Below are positions 1 through 6,421 of a stretch of DNA of 11,549 nt, piece by piece. Location: the NCBI GenBank assembly GCA_964412395.1, contig CAYPOY010000149.1:1-11549 (forward strand), given 5' to 3'. Below the pieces are notes generated by a model that was not told the DNA's origin, ran no database searches, and worked only from the letters and a program-made list of their open reading frames with translations. Origin of the DNA: CAYPOY01 sp964412395 (GTDB lineage: Bacteria > Chloroflexota > Anaerolineae > B4-G1). The first letter of the stretch is position 1; the number at the start of each line of letters is the position of its first letter. The position numbers and the translations under genes were made by a program.

Positions 1-62
1 CCCCACTTTCAGCCCTTTTTGCCCCCCCACGTAGGGTTTCTGCTTCGAAAACCCGGGGGTAG

Positions 63-112
63 CTACCCAGGCTGATGGGCGAAGGTCTACCCAGGCTGAT
101 GGGCGAAGGTCT
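63..112. repeat. 24-bp tandem direct duplication
   Basis: The unit beginning CTACCCAGGCTGATGGGC and ending GAAGGT occupies 63-86 and is repeated exactly at 87-110; the next two bases (CT) also match the start of a third unit. With only two copies this is a local duplication, not a CRISPR or long satellite. The second copy supplies the left arm of the following inverted repeat. Confidence 0.85.
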
Positions 113-150
113 CCCGACCGAGCCCTTTACGCCTCGGTCAGAGACCTTCG
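104..150. repeat. Long inverted repeat (17-bp interrupted stem)
   Basis: CGAAGGTCTC (104-113) pairs with GAGACCTTCG (141-150), and inside it GACCGAG (116-122) pairs with CTCGGTC (133-139). Only CC against A is unpaired in the stem, and the loop is 10 bases. This is a very stable hairpin on either strand. No T-run follows on either side, so I do not call it an intrinsic terminator, although it could end a transcript from a gene left of the window. Confidence 0.7.
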
Positions 151-240
151 GCGAACGAGGACGAGGGGTAACTACCCATACAGAACAGGAATTGCTGCCA
201 GTTGGCAATCCCTGCCCTGAGATGGAAGCGTGAATACTTC

Positions 241-269
241 TTGCCAGTTTGTTCATTGGCCCTTATAAT
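241..269 (+). promoter_or_regulatory. Sigma70-type promoter for the chaperone cassette
   Basis: TTGCCA at 241-246 (one mismatch to TTGACA) and TATAAT at 264-269 are separated by 17 bp. Transcription would start near 276, giving a leader of about 25 nt before the ATG at 302. TGCCAGTT overlapping the -35 (242-249) also occurs at 196-203, a possible operator pair. I see no CIRCE element, so HrcA control is not indicated. Confidence 0.7.
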
Positions 270-301
270 ATCGCCCTGGAAAGACGAACGGAGCAGGTGT
301 G

Positions 302-2554
302 ATGACGAAGCGCAGGCGCAAATCACGTAGAAGTGCAAGACAAAGCTCGTCTGCCTCGCTGCAGAACGGATTGAAAGCGTTCAGAAGCGGAGACTACAGC
401 CGGGCGATCGAGATATGGGAGCGGGTGGGCCAGCAGACTTCCAACATGCGGTCTGTGCCTGCCCTGGCTCAGGTGTACTTCCGGCGGGGGCTGATGCGCA
501 TGTACGGTCGGTCCCCTGATCCCCGGGCCGGCCTGAGCGATTTGGAGCAGGCGGCCAAGTTGCAGCCGGACGATCCTTGCTACGCCTATCACCTGGGCTT
601 GGCGGCCCATCGTCTGGGCGATCTCGACCGAGCGGTTCGTGCTTACCAGATTGCTCGCAAGGGCCAGGGCAGACTTACGGATCGAGCTGCCTACCCGCTG
701 GCGCTGGCGCTGCTGCAGCGAGGCGAGGAACCGGCCTCCGCCCCGGTGTGGTCGGCGCTGTCGGCTGAAGAGCAGGCAATGTTGAGCCAGGCAGGGACGT
801 TCCGTCGCCGTCCATATACTCTCTCGCCCGACGCACCGCTATTGTGGCGCGGGCTGGCGGCGCTGGACGCCAGCGACCGTGAGCAGGCCCTGGTCGCCCT
901 CGACAGTGTTCTGCGGAATCCAACCGATTCCGTTGAACAGGGAATGGCCCACTATTACCTGGGTGTCCTGGCCGCACAGGACGAGGATTGGGACGAAACT
1001 CGCCATCACTGGGACGCTGCCCGTGCGGCTGGCCTGACGGTACCGCGTCTGACGGACAACCTGGGCGAGGCCTACCACCGGCTGGCCGAAGGGCGACTGG
1101 TGGAGGGAGATGCAGAAGGTGCGCTGACTGCCGCGACAGAAGCGCTGCGCCACAAGCCAGGCGACAAGAGGCTCAACGAGCTTCTCTCTCAAGCACACCA
1201 GCGGTTGGCCTACGAGGCTGCTTCTGCTGGCCTGTGGTCTGTCGCCCTGGAGCACTGGGAGGCAGCTGATGAGGCAGAGGGGGGGAGCTTCCGGCTGGCC
1301 TACAACCTGGCGCTGGCCTACGAACGCACCGAAGAATTCCTCGCCGCTGGTGAGAAATGGCGCGAGGCGTTGCGCCGCCGGCCGCGTCGTGACGACCATC
1401 CGGACGCTATTAGCGACGGGCAGGTGGCTCAACTGTGGCGGCGAGCCGCCGAGGCTTACAGTAAGGGCGGCGAGTACGACGAAGCGGTACACGTCTACCG
1501 GCAAGCGGTCAAATGGAATCCGGACAACGTGGAGACGCGCCTGGCGTTGGCGGAGGCACTGTTGACCAATGGTCAGGTGCAGGCAGCAGAGAATGAGCTG
1601 AATCGTATCCTGGAACGCGATCCGAACAATGTTCCGGCGCTCTTGCGCCAGGGCGAAGTGGTTGCCGCAAAGGGAAGCTGGTGGCAGTGGAACAGCCCTA
1701 CCTCTTACTGGAAACGAGTGCTGGAGTTGCAGCCGGACAACCCCACCGCTTGCCAATTGCTGGCCGACTTCTACCAGGATCAAGCGGGTTATGATCTCTC
1801 CTGGGGTAACTACGCTGGCGCAGTTGAGATGTACCAGCAGGCACTCGAGTACCAACCCAGGAGCAGCCCGATTCTGGCGGCGTTGGGAGGATGCTATCTG
1901 AGGATAGGTAAAAAGGCTGTCGCTCAATTCTACATTGAACAGGCACTGACCAGCGCCCCGGCCGACCTGAACGTGTACGACAAGATCATCCACGCCTGGC
2001 TGGACGTGGGCAAACCCGATCGGGCATGGGACGTGATGGAAAAAGCGGAAGTCGCTATTGATACCATTCCTTACGAGTTCTATGTGACCCAGGCCTTTTA
2101 CTGCATCCGCAGCAGCAGCGAATTGGCACACCCCTGGTTGGAGCGCGCCGTCGAGAAGGCTCCGCCCGGCGAACCCGTCCTGGCGATGATCGGTGAGATG
2201 GCAGTGACCACCCACGCCTGGGAGATTGCGCAAGAGTACCTGGAGCGGGCGATAACGGCCGGCCAAGAAGTAGGGCAATCCTACCTGATGTTGGGCATCG
2301 TAGCCGCTCAAAGCGGCGACCATAGGACGGCCGACAAGCACTGGAGAGAAGCGGAGAGGATCGCCCGCCAGGAGCGCGACGGAGGATTAATGGAGCGGGT
2401 GCGCATGGCTCGCCTCTTGTTCAGCGGGCCGCCTGAACTGGCAAGTTTGTTGATGAGCCTCAGGGGCGGACCGTTCGGCGGCCCTCCTTTTTCAGACCCG
2501 GCCTATTTCTACGACGAGGACGAGGATGATGATGACGACTTCTTCTGGGACTGA
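302..2554 (+). CDS. Large tetratricopeptide-repeat protein with basic N-terminus and acidic tail
   Basis: A 750-residue protein built almost entirely of TPR-type helical pairs. Recognisable units include 'FRSGDYSRAIEIWERV' near the N-terminus, 'GGEYDEAVHVYRQAVKWNP' near residues 388-406, and 'NYAGAVEMYQQALEYQP' near 502-518. The first 15 residues are rich in Lys and Arg, and I see no signal peptide or membrane segment, so it is probably cytoplasmic. The last 15 residues are nearly all Asp/Glu with aromatic ends. TPR arrays are protein-binding scaffolds, and the position at the head of a J-like/grpE/dnaK cassette suggests a co-chaperone or client adaptor; that role is inferred. ATG 302 is preferred to the adjacent GTG 299 because CGGAG at 289-293 sits 8 nt before it. 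Its end overlaps the next gene. Confidence 0.9.
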   Translation: MTKRRRKSRRSARQSSSASLQNGLKAFRSGDYSRAIEIWERVGQQTSNMRSVPALAQVYFRRGLMRMYGRSPDPRAGLSDLEQAAKLQPDDPCYAYHLGLAAHRLGDLDRAVRAYQIARKGQGRLTDRAAYPLALALLQRGEEPASAPVWSALSAEEQAMLSQAGTFRRRPYTLSPDAPLLWRGLAALDASDREQALVALDSVLRNPTDSVEQGMAHYYLGVLAAQDEDWDETRHHWDAARAAGLTVPRLTDNLGEAYHRLAEGRLVEGDAEGALTAATEALRHKPGDKRLNELLSQAHQRLAYEAASAGLWSVALEHWEAADEAEGGSFRLAYNLALAYERTEEFLAAGEKWREALRRRPRRDDHPDAISDGQVAQLWRRAAEAYSKGGEYDEAVHVYRQAVKWNPDNVETRLALAEALLTNGQVQAAENELNRILERDPNNVPALLRQGEVVAAKGSWWQWNSPTSYWKRVLELQPDNPTACQLLADFYQDQAGYDLSWGNYAGAVEMYQQALEYQPRSSPILAALGGCYLRIGKKAVAQFYIEQALTSAPADLNVYDKIIHAWLDVGKPDRAWDVMEKAEVAIDTIPYEFYVTQAFYCIRSSSELAHPWLERAVEKAPPGEPVLAMIGEMAVTTHAWEIAQEYLERAITAGQEVGQSYLMLGIVAAQSGDHRTADKHWREAERIARQERDGGLMERVRMARLLFSGPPELASLLMSLRGGPFGGPPFSDPAYFYDEDEDDDDDFFWD

Positions 2555-2942
2555 GAGGGAACAGGGACCGGTATCGCGCTCTCGCGAGCGAATGCCCAAC
2601 CTGACCAGCAGCGATCCCTACGCGGTATTGGGGTTGGTGCGCGGCGCCCCCCCGCGTGAGATCAAGCGCGCCTACTTCGATCTGGTGCGCCAATATCCGC
2701 CGGAGGAGCGCCCGGATGCCTTCAAACTGATCCGGGCGGCCTACGAGAAACTGCGCACGGCAGATGTCAAGGCGGAGACCGATCTCTTTTTGTTTCAACC
2801 GCCGTCTCTCTGGGAGCCGCGCAAGCGCCAACGCAAGCTCGATCTCGACTTCCATCCGGAAGACATCTGGTCGCTGCTGCAGGAATACGGTGATCTGGGG
2901 CGCACGGATTTCAAATCGGACTATAGACCGGTTCAGCTATGA
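2526..2942 (+). CDS. Small J-domain-like protein with a degenerate HPD motif
   Basis: Up to 138 residues. From 'SDPYAVLGL' (about residue 29) to the 'IRAAYEKLR' helix (69-77) the sequence follows a J domain: helix I, helix II 'REIKRAYFDLVRQ', loop, helix III. The loop, where DnaJ has the invariant HPD that stimulates Hsp70 ATPase, reads Y57-P58-P59. No zinc-finger or client-binding domains follow, only about 60 charged residues. The start is uncertain. Three tandem ATGs (2526, 2529, 2532) lie in the acidic-tail codons of the TPR gene with GAGG runs just upstream. ATG 2592 would give a shorter protein that begins right at the J-like domain but has no clear ribosome site. The stop overlaps the grpE start (ATGA). 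A paired role with the downstream GrpE and DnaK is likely from context. Confidence 0.85.
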   Translation: MMMTTSSGTEREQGPVSRSRERMPNLTSSDPYAVLGLVRGAPPREIKRAYFDLVRQYPPEERPDAFKLIRAAYEKLRTADVKAETDLFLFQPPSLWEPRKRQRKLDLDFHPEDIWSLLQEYGDLGRTDFKSDYRPVQL

Positions 2943-3616
2943 GCGAACGCCGTCAATTGTGGGAGACCCTGGCTGCCTTTCTGGCGCAGCTCGAGCAGAA
3001 AACAGCAGTGTTGGACAAAGACGTCCAACTGGGCACCGCGCTGGAAGAGTTGAAGAACGAAGTCCGCAAGCTGGGCAAAGCGCAGTTCAAGGCTAACGCG
3101 ATGGTCGAAGGTCAGAGCGCCCGGTGGGAGCAGGTCATCGCCGAGGCGCAGGCAGCCCGGGAACAACAGGCCCAACTTGTGGAAAAAATGGCCGAAGAAC
3201 AGGTGGCCGCGCGGGAGCGCGAGTTGCTGGAAGCGTTCCTGCCGGCGCTGAATGGATTGGAGAGTGCCATCGGCAGCGGCCGGCGTTACCTGGAAATACG
3301 CGATAGGGCGGCCAGTGCGTCCAACATCACCCCGGCGCAGGCCATCCTGGTCTCGCCGGCCGACCGGGCCGTGCTGACCGGCTGGCTGGATGGCTTGCGG
3401 CTGGTGCACGAGCGGCTGCTGGCGATTCTAGAAGCAGGCGGAGTGACACCTATTCCAACCGTGGGCCATCCCTTCGACCCCTATTTGCACGTCGCTGTCG
3501 GCACCACCAGCGAGGGAGAAGGACCGGCGGGTACCGTCGTAGCAGAAGAGCGGCGCGGATATCGCTGCCCCGCTGGGGTATTGCGCTACGCAGAAGTGAT
3601 CGTCTACCGGCCATAG
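2939..3616 (+). CDS. grpE: GrpE-type nucleotide exchange factor
   Basis: A 225-residue protein. Residues about 10-105 are heptad-like and charged, consistent with the long GrpE dimer coiled coil. Then comes 'LLEAFLPALNGLESAI', matching the GrpE four-helix-bundle region. The C-terminal beta domain is clear: 'GVTPIPTVGHPFDPYLHVAV', then 'GTVVAEERRGYRC' and 'VLRYAEVIVYRP', which fits the family signature ending in a hydrophobic V.V strand. The usual HEAV/HQAV is HVAV here. GrpE releases ADP from Hsp70. The ATG overlaps the stop of the J-like gene (ATGA at 2939-2942), implying translational coupling, and dnaK follows 56 bp later. At 225 residues it is slightly longer than typical GrpE, mainly in the coiled coil. 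Confidence 0.93.
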   Translation: MSERRQLWETLAAFLAQLEQKTAVLDKDVQLGTALEELKNEVRKLGKAQFKANAMVEGQSARWEQVIAEAQAAREQQAQLVEKMAEEQVAARERELLEAFLPALNGLESAIGSGRRYLEIRDRAASASNITPAQAILVSPADRAVLTGWLDGLRLVHERLLAILEAGGVTPIPTVGHPFDPYLHVAVGTTSEGEGPAGTVVAEERRGYRCPAGVLRYAEVIVYRP

Positions 3617-3640
3617 TCGGTAGACGCCTACCGGCCATAG
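3601..3640 (+). repeat. Alternative hairpins and 13-bp direct repeat between grpE and dnaK
   Basis: CTACCGGCCATAG occurs at 3604-3616 and 3628-3640. Between the copies, CGGTAGACG (3618-3626) is the exact reverse complement of CGTCTACCG (3601-3609), and its first six bases also pair with CTACCG at 3628-3633. Two mutually exclusive stems are therefore possible in the mRNA at the grpE stop codon. No T-run follows, so this is more likely an mRNA processing or expression-balancing element than a terminator. Confidence 0.6.
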
Positions 3641-3672
3641 CTGGATAATGAAGCTTGAGGTAAGGAAAAAGA

Positions 3673-5382
3673 ATGAGCACAATCGTCGGTATTGACCTGG
3701 GTACAACCAACTCGGGCGTCGCCATCGTGCGAAACGGCGCGCCCCAGATGCTCCCCAATGGAGAGGAGCGCATTATTCCTTCAGTGGTGGGCTACTCGAC
3801 CACGGGCCAGTGGCTGGTCGGTACCCCCGCTCGCAACCAGTACGTCTTCGATCCAGACAACACCGTGCGTTCCATCAAGCGGGAGATGGGCACCGACAAG
3901 CGGGTACAACTGGCCGGTCAGCAGTTCAGCCCCCAGGAGATCTCAGCCTTCATCCTGCGCGAGTTGAAGGGTATCGCCGAGCGGGACCTGGGGCAGGCAG
4001 TTTCGGACGCGGTCATCACCGTGCCGGCTTATTTCTCCGACGCCGCGCGCCAGGCGACCCACGACGCCGGCCAGATCGCCGGTTTCAACGTGCGCCGGAT
4101 CATCAACGAGCCCACGTCAGCCGCCCTGGCCTACGGTCTCAACATGGCCGAGGACCAACTGGTGCTGGTCTACGACCTGGGTGGGGGCACCTTCGACGTC
4201 TCGCTGGTCGAGTTGATGGCTGGCATCGTCCAAGTCCGCGCCAGTCACGGTAACACCCGGCTGGGAGGGGACGACTTCGACCAGCGGCTGGCCGAACTGG
4301 TGGCCGACCGGTTCGAGGAGCAGCACAGCGTTGACTTGCGGGAGGATCGCCGCGCCTGGGCGCGGTTGACCCGCGCGGCCGAGATGGCCAAGATCGAACT
4401 CTCGTCACATCCCTTTACGTGGATCAAAGAGGAATACATATCGGAGAAGGCGGGCGTCCCGTTGCACCTGGAGTACGAGGTCAGTCGCCACGAGTTTATA
4501 GAGGCGATCAGGGACTTGTTGGATCAGACGTTGGGCTCGGTGAATCAGGTGATGGAGGATGCTCAGGTGACGCCGGAGGAGATCAGCCGCGTGCTCCTGG
4601 TAGGCGGCTCCACCCACATCCCGGCTATATGGGAGTTGGTAGCCGATTACCTGGACACCGAGCCACATATGTCCATCAATCCAGAAGAGACGGTGGCGTT
4701 GGGGGCCGGTGTGCAGGCTGGCATCATCGCCGGCGAGCCGATAGACGCCATCCTGGTGGACGTGACGCCCCACTCGTTGGGGATCGAGGTGGCTGAAATT
4801 CGCATGGGGCGGATCATTCTCGACCGGTACAGCGTCCTCATCCGGCGCAACACCACCATTCCGGTGACCAAGGAGGAGGTCTATTCCACCCTGCACCCGG
4901 ACCAGGACACGGTCGAAATTGCGGTATACCAGGGGGAAAGCCCGATTGCGTCGGAGAACACGCCGCTGGACAAGTTCCTGATCACCGACCTGGAACCGGA
5001 GCATCCCGGCGAGTTGGCCAAGGTCACCGTGCGGTTCGACTTCGACGTGAACGGCATCCTCAAGGTGACGGCGCAGGACCGCTACACAGGGCAGCAGAAG
5101 GACATCACGGTGGAGGCCTCCCTGGCCCGTCTGAGCGAGGCCGAGATCATGGAGGCCCAGGCGCGGGTGACTGGGGCAGTTGCGCCTTCGGCGGAGACGA
5201 CGGTGCTGGTTGAGCGGGCCAGACGGCTTTTGGATAGCGATAGACTTGAGCCGGAGGATCACGCCGAGTTGGAGGAACTGGTCGCCGACGTCCGGGCGGC
5301 CCAGGACGCCGGGGATGCATCTCGCGTAGAGGAACTGCTGGAGGAGTTACTGGATATCCTGTTCGACCTGGAGATGGATTGA
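3673..5382 (+). CDS. dnaK: DnaK-type Hsp70 chaperone with shortened C-terminal lid
   Basis: A 569-residue Hsp70. The ATPase domain shows phosphate-1 loop 'GIDLGTTNSGVAI' (6-18), 'IKREMG' (68-73, catalytic Lys69), 'VITVPAYFSDAARQA' (114-128), phosphate-2 'YDLGGGTFDVS' (167-177), 'GNTRLGGDDFD' (193-203) and the adenosine motif 'VLLVGGSTHIP' (307-317). The linker and start of the substrate domain read 'AILVDVTPHSLGIEV' (359-373), followed by 'RRNTTIPVTKEEVYST' and 'FDFDVNGILKVTAQD'. After the beta-sandwich (about residue 483) only some 85 residues remain, acidic and helical, against roughly 130 in housekeeping DnaK, so the lid is short and the usual flexible tail is missing. Length resembles specialised Hsp70s such as HscC. 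TAAGGA at 3661-3666 lies 6 nt before the ATG. With the J-like and GrpE genes it forms a complete dedicated Hsp70 cycle, perhaps beside a second housekeeping DnaK elsewhere. Confidence 0.95.
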   Translation: MSTIVGIDLGTTNSGVAIVRNGAPQMLPNGEERIIPSVVGYSTTGQWLVGTPARNQYVFDPDNTVRSIKREMGTDKRVQLAGQQFSPQEISAFILRELKGIAERDLGQAVSDAVITVPAYFSDAARQATHDAGQIAGFNVRRIINEPTSAALAYGLNMAEDQLVLVYDLGGGTFDVSLVELMAGIVQVRASHGNTRLGGDDFDQRLAELVADRFEEQHSVDLREDRRAWARLTRAAEMAKIELSSHPFTWIKEEYISEKAGVPLHLEYEVSRHEFIEAIRDLLDQTLGSVNQVMEDAQVTPEEISRVLLVGGSTHIPAIWELVADYLDTEPHMSINPEETVALGAGVQAGIIAGEPIDAILVDVTPHSLGIEVAEIRMGRIILDRYSVLIRRNTTIPVTKEEVYSTLHPDQDTVEIAVYQGESPIASENTPLDKFLITDLEPEHPGELAKVTVRFDFDVNGILKVTAQDRYTGQQKDITVEASLARLSEAEIMEAQARVTGAVAPSAETTVLVERARRLLDSDRLEPEDHAELEELVADVRAAQDAGDASRVEELLEELLDILFDLEMD

Positions 5383-5475
5383 TAGGTCAGTTCGTAGAAA
5401 TACTTGAGAATCCGGAGCGCTGGCCTTGGACTGGTGTTGAGCTAACATCAACAATCAGGCGATTTGTTCTACTAA

Positions 5476-5518
5476 CCTTGACAATGGGGGCTATTTGATA
5501 TAATATATGGTGTCAAGG
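5476..5518 (+). promoter_or_regulatory. 8-bp inverted repeat framing the promoter (candidate operator)
   Basis: CCTTGACA (5476-5483) and TGTCAAGG (5511-5518) are exact reverse complements separated by 27 bp. The left arm contains the whole -35 hexamer; the right arm lies around the expected transcription start. A regulator binding both arms would cover the promoter. The spacing is wide for a single dimer, so two cooperating dimers or looping would be needed. Confidence 0.5.
5478..5506 (+). promoter_or_regulatory. Near-consensus sigma70-type promoter for the methyltransferase cluster
   Basis: A perfect TTGACA at 5478-5483 is followed by the AT-rich stretch TATAATATAT. TATAAT at 5499-5504 gives a 15-bp spacer; TAATAT at 5501-5506 gives the ideal 17 bp. 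This is the most AT-rich point in the neighbourhood. Transcription from about 5512 would make a leader of roughly 245 nt before the first corrinoid gene. Confidence 0.7.
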
Positions 5519-5559
5519 GGTAAGAAGCCAATGCGGTGCCCACACTGTATCTTCTCAAT

Positions 5560-5705
5560 AAGTCGGGGGGTGTTTACAGCAGAGGCGGCTCCCACGCCGC
5601 TGGGCTGTGCCCCCCCCTCTAATCCCCCCCATAGGGGGGAGGTGGCGGGTAGATTCTCCCCATAGGGGGGAGGTGGCGGGTAGAGTGCGCTCCCTCCCGA
5701 CTTTT
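5560..5705 (+). promoter_or_regulatory. Structured mRNA leader, candidate attenuator or riboswitch-like element
   Basis: AAGTCGGG (5560-5567) pairs with CCCGACTT (5696-5703) and extends by one G-U and two G-C pairs, closing a domain of about 120 nt. Inside is a two-part hairpin, ACAGC/GCTGT (5576-5580, 5604-5608) with GCGGC/GCCGC (5585-5589, 5596-5600), then a C-run/G-run hairpin (5624-5639) and a second C/G-run pairing (5658-5670). The 3' arm ends in TTTT (5702-5705), giving a weak terminator-like end. CCTCC at 5693-5697 could instead pair with the GGAGG of the ribosome site (5747-5751). I see no cobalamin-riboswitch B12 box, so it does not match that family. Confidence 0.4.
5627..5684. repeat. 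Two 27-bp direct repeats with C-run/G-run hairpins
   Basis: The unit CCCCATAGGGGGG followed by AGGTGGCGGGTAGA occurs at 5627-5653 and again, identically, at 5658-5684, four bases apart. Each unit folds on itself through its C-run and G-run around ATA. The plus strand carries four runs of three or more G (5634-5639, 5647-5649, 5665-5670, 5678-5680), enough in principle for a G-quadruplex. Confidence 0.8.
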
Positions 5706-5743
5706 CGCCGCAGATTGCTGCCCAAAAGCGTTCAACTCAAAAC

Positions 5744-5752
5744 AAAGGAGGT
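5744..5752 (+). promoter_or_regulatory. Near-perfect Shine-Dalgarno of the first corrinoid gene
   Basis: AAAGGAGGT lies six bases before the ATG at 5758. It is the strongest ribosome site in the window and fixes the start. Its GGAGG core could be masked by CCTCC at 5693-5697. Confidence 0.85.
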
Positions 5753-5757
5753 TTCGA

Positions 5758-6411
5758 ATGGGTGCGTTCGGTGAAATCAAAGACGCCATGTCTCAGGCCA
5801 TTCACGACGGGGATGAAGAGCGGGCTTGGGCTCTGGCCCAGCAGACGCTGGAGGCCAACATCTCGCCCATCCAGGTTTTCAACGAGTGCATCGTGCCCAC
5901 CCTCAAGGACGTGGGCGAGAAGTTCAGCCGGCTGGAAATCTTCCTGCCAGAGATGATGATGGCTGCCGACGCGGTCAAGGCCATCTTCGGCGTGCTGGAA
6001 CCGGCCATCAAGGCGCAGAAGTTAAAAGTCCAAACTCCAGGCAAGGTCGTCATCGGCACCGTGGCTGGCGATGTCCACGACATCGGCAAGAACATGGTGG
6101 CCAGCCTGCTGGAGGTAAGTCGCTTCGAGGTCATCAACCTCGGATGCGATGTGCCCGTCGACACGTTCCTCAAGACAGCTCGCGAGGAAGAGGCGGATAT
6201 CATTGCTGTGTCCAGCCTGCTAACCACCTCCCTGCCTTACATGAAAGACCTTCTGGCCATAGTCCAAGAGACCGGTGAGAGTGAAAGGTTCAAGATCATG
6301 GTCGGCGGCGGGCCGGTGACGGCCGAGTGGGCTGAGCAGATGGGCGCGGATGGCTACGGCAAGGATGCAGCCGAAGCTGTGGCCGTGGCTCGCCGGCTGG
6401 TGGGTGCTTAG
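5758..6411 (+). CDS. MtmC-like corrinoid methyl-carrier protein (copy A)
   Basis: A 217-residue cytoplasmic protein, the same size as methylamine corrinoid proteins. Residues about 5-88 form the helical cap domain seen in methionine synthase and MtmC/MtbC/MttC. Residues 95-217 form the Rossmann-like B12 domain with the cobalt-ligating motif D105-x-H107-x-x-G110 ('GDVHDIGKN'), 'VSSLLTTSLP' (151-160) and 'VGGGPVT' (182-188), which cradle the nucleotide tail. The cobalamin accepts a methyl group from a substrate-specific methyltransferase and passes it to a second one. It is first in a cluster with a second corrinoid protein and two MtmB-family enzymes. Arg codons are mostly CGN, as in the second methyltransferase gene, so I infer that the two are partners. 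The exact partner and substrate cannot be read from sequence. Confidence 0.93.
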   Translation: MGAFGEIKDAMSQAIHDGDEERAWALAQQTLEANISPIQVFNECIVPTLKDVGEKFSRLEIFLPEMMMAADAVKAIFGVLEPAIKAQKLKVQTPGKVVIGTVAGDVHDIGKNMVASLLEVSRFEVINLGCDVPVDTFLKTAREEEADIIAVSSLLTTSLPYMKDLLAIVQETGESERFKIMVGGGPVTAEWAEQMGADGYGKDAAEAVAVARRLVGA

Positions 6412-6421
6412 AGGAGGACTA

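Larger units (their letters stand above)
57..177. repeat. Pair of related 12-bp palindromes flanking a repeat-rich segment
   Basis: GGGTAGCTACCC at 57-68 is a perfect palindrome. GGGTAACTACCC at 166-177 is the same sequence with one central change. They bracket the tandem duplication and long inverted repeat described separately, so 57-177 looks like one composite non-coding element. They could be binding sites for a dimeric regulator or the ends of a small REP/MITE-like element; nothing here decides which. No gene is visible from 1 to 298. Confidence 0.5.
5383..5757 (+). other. 375-bp intergenic regulatory region between dnaK and the corrinoid cluster
   Basis: No coding sequence is supported here. 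From left to right it holds a weak inverted repeat TGTTGA/TCAACA (5435-5440, 5448-5453), a strong promoter inside an inverted repeat, and a structured C- and G-rich leader with two 27-bp repeats. It ends in a near-perfect Shine-Dalgarno. I see no convincing intrinsic terminator for dnaK. Confidence 0.7.

Noticed and set aside
104..150. Intrinsic terminator in the upstream region
   Set aside because: The stem is strong, but neither strand has a T-run after it.
178..300. CIRCE/HrcA heat-shock operator upstream of the chaperone cassette
   Set aside because: No TTAGCACTC-N9-GAGTGCTAA-like inverted repeat is present; only a short TGCCA/TGGCA pair is seen.
839..2341. 500-codon minus-strand open frame opposite the TPR gene
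   Set aside because: It lies wholly antisense to a well-supported TPR gene. Its translation shows no recognisable domain, and such frames are common opposite GC-rich genes.
4405..5262. 285-codon minus-strand open frame opposite dnaK
   Set aside because: Antisense shadow of a clear Hsp70 gene with no domain of its own.
5627..5684. CRISPR-like repeats
   Set aside because: Only two copies, a four-base spacer, and no cas genes nearby.
5518..5757. Cobalamin riboswitch upstream of the corrinoid genes
   Set aside because: Expected from context, but I could not find a B12 box or the conserved core. The structured leader does not match that family by eye.
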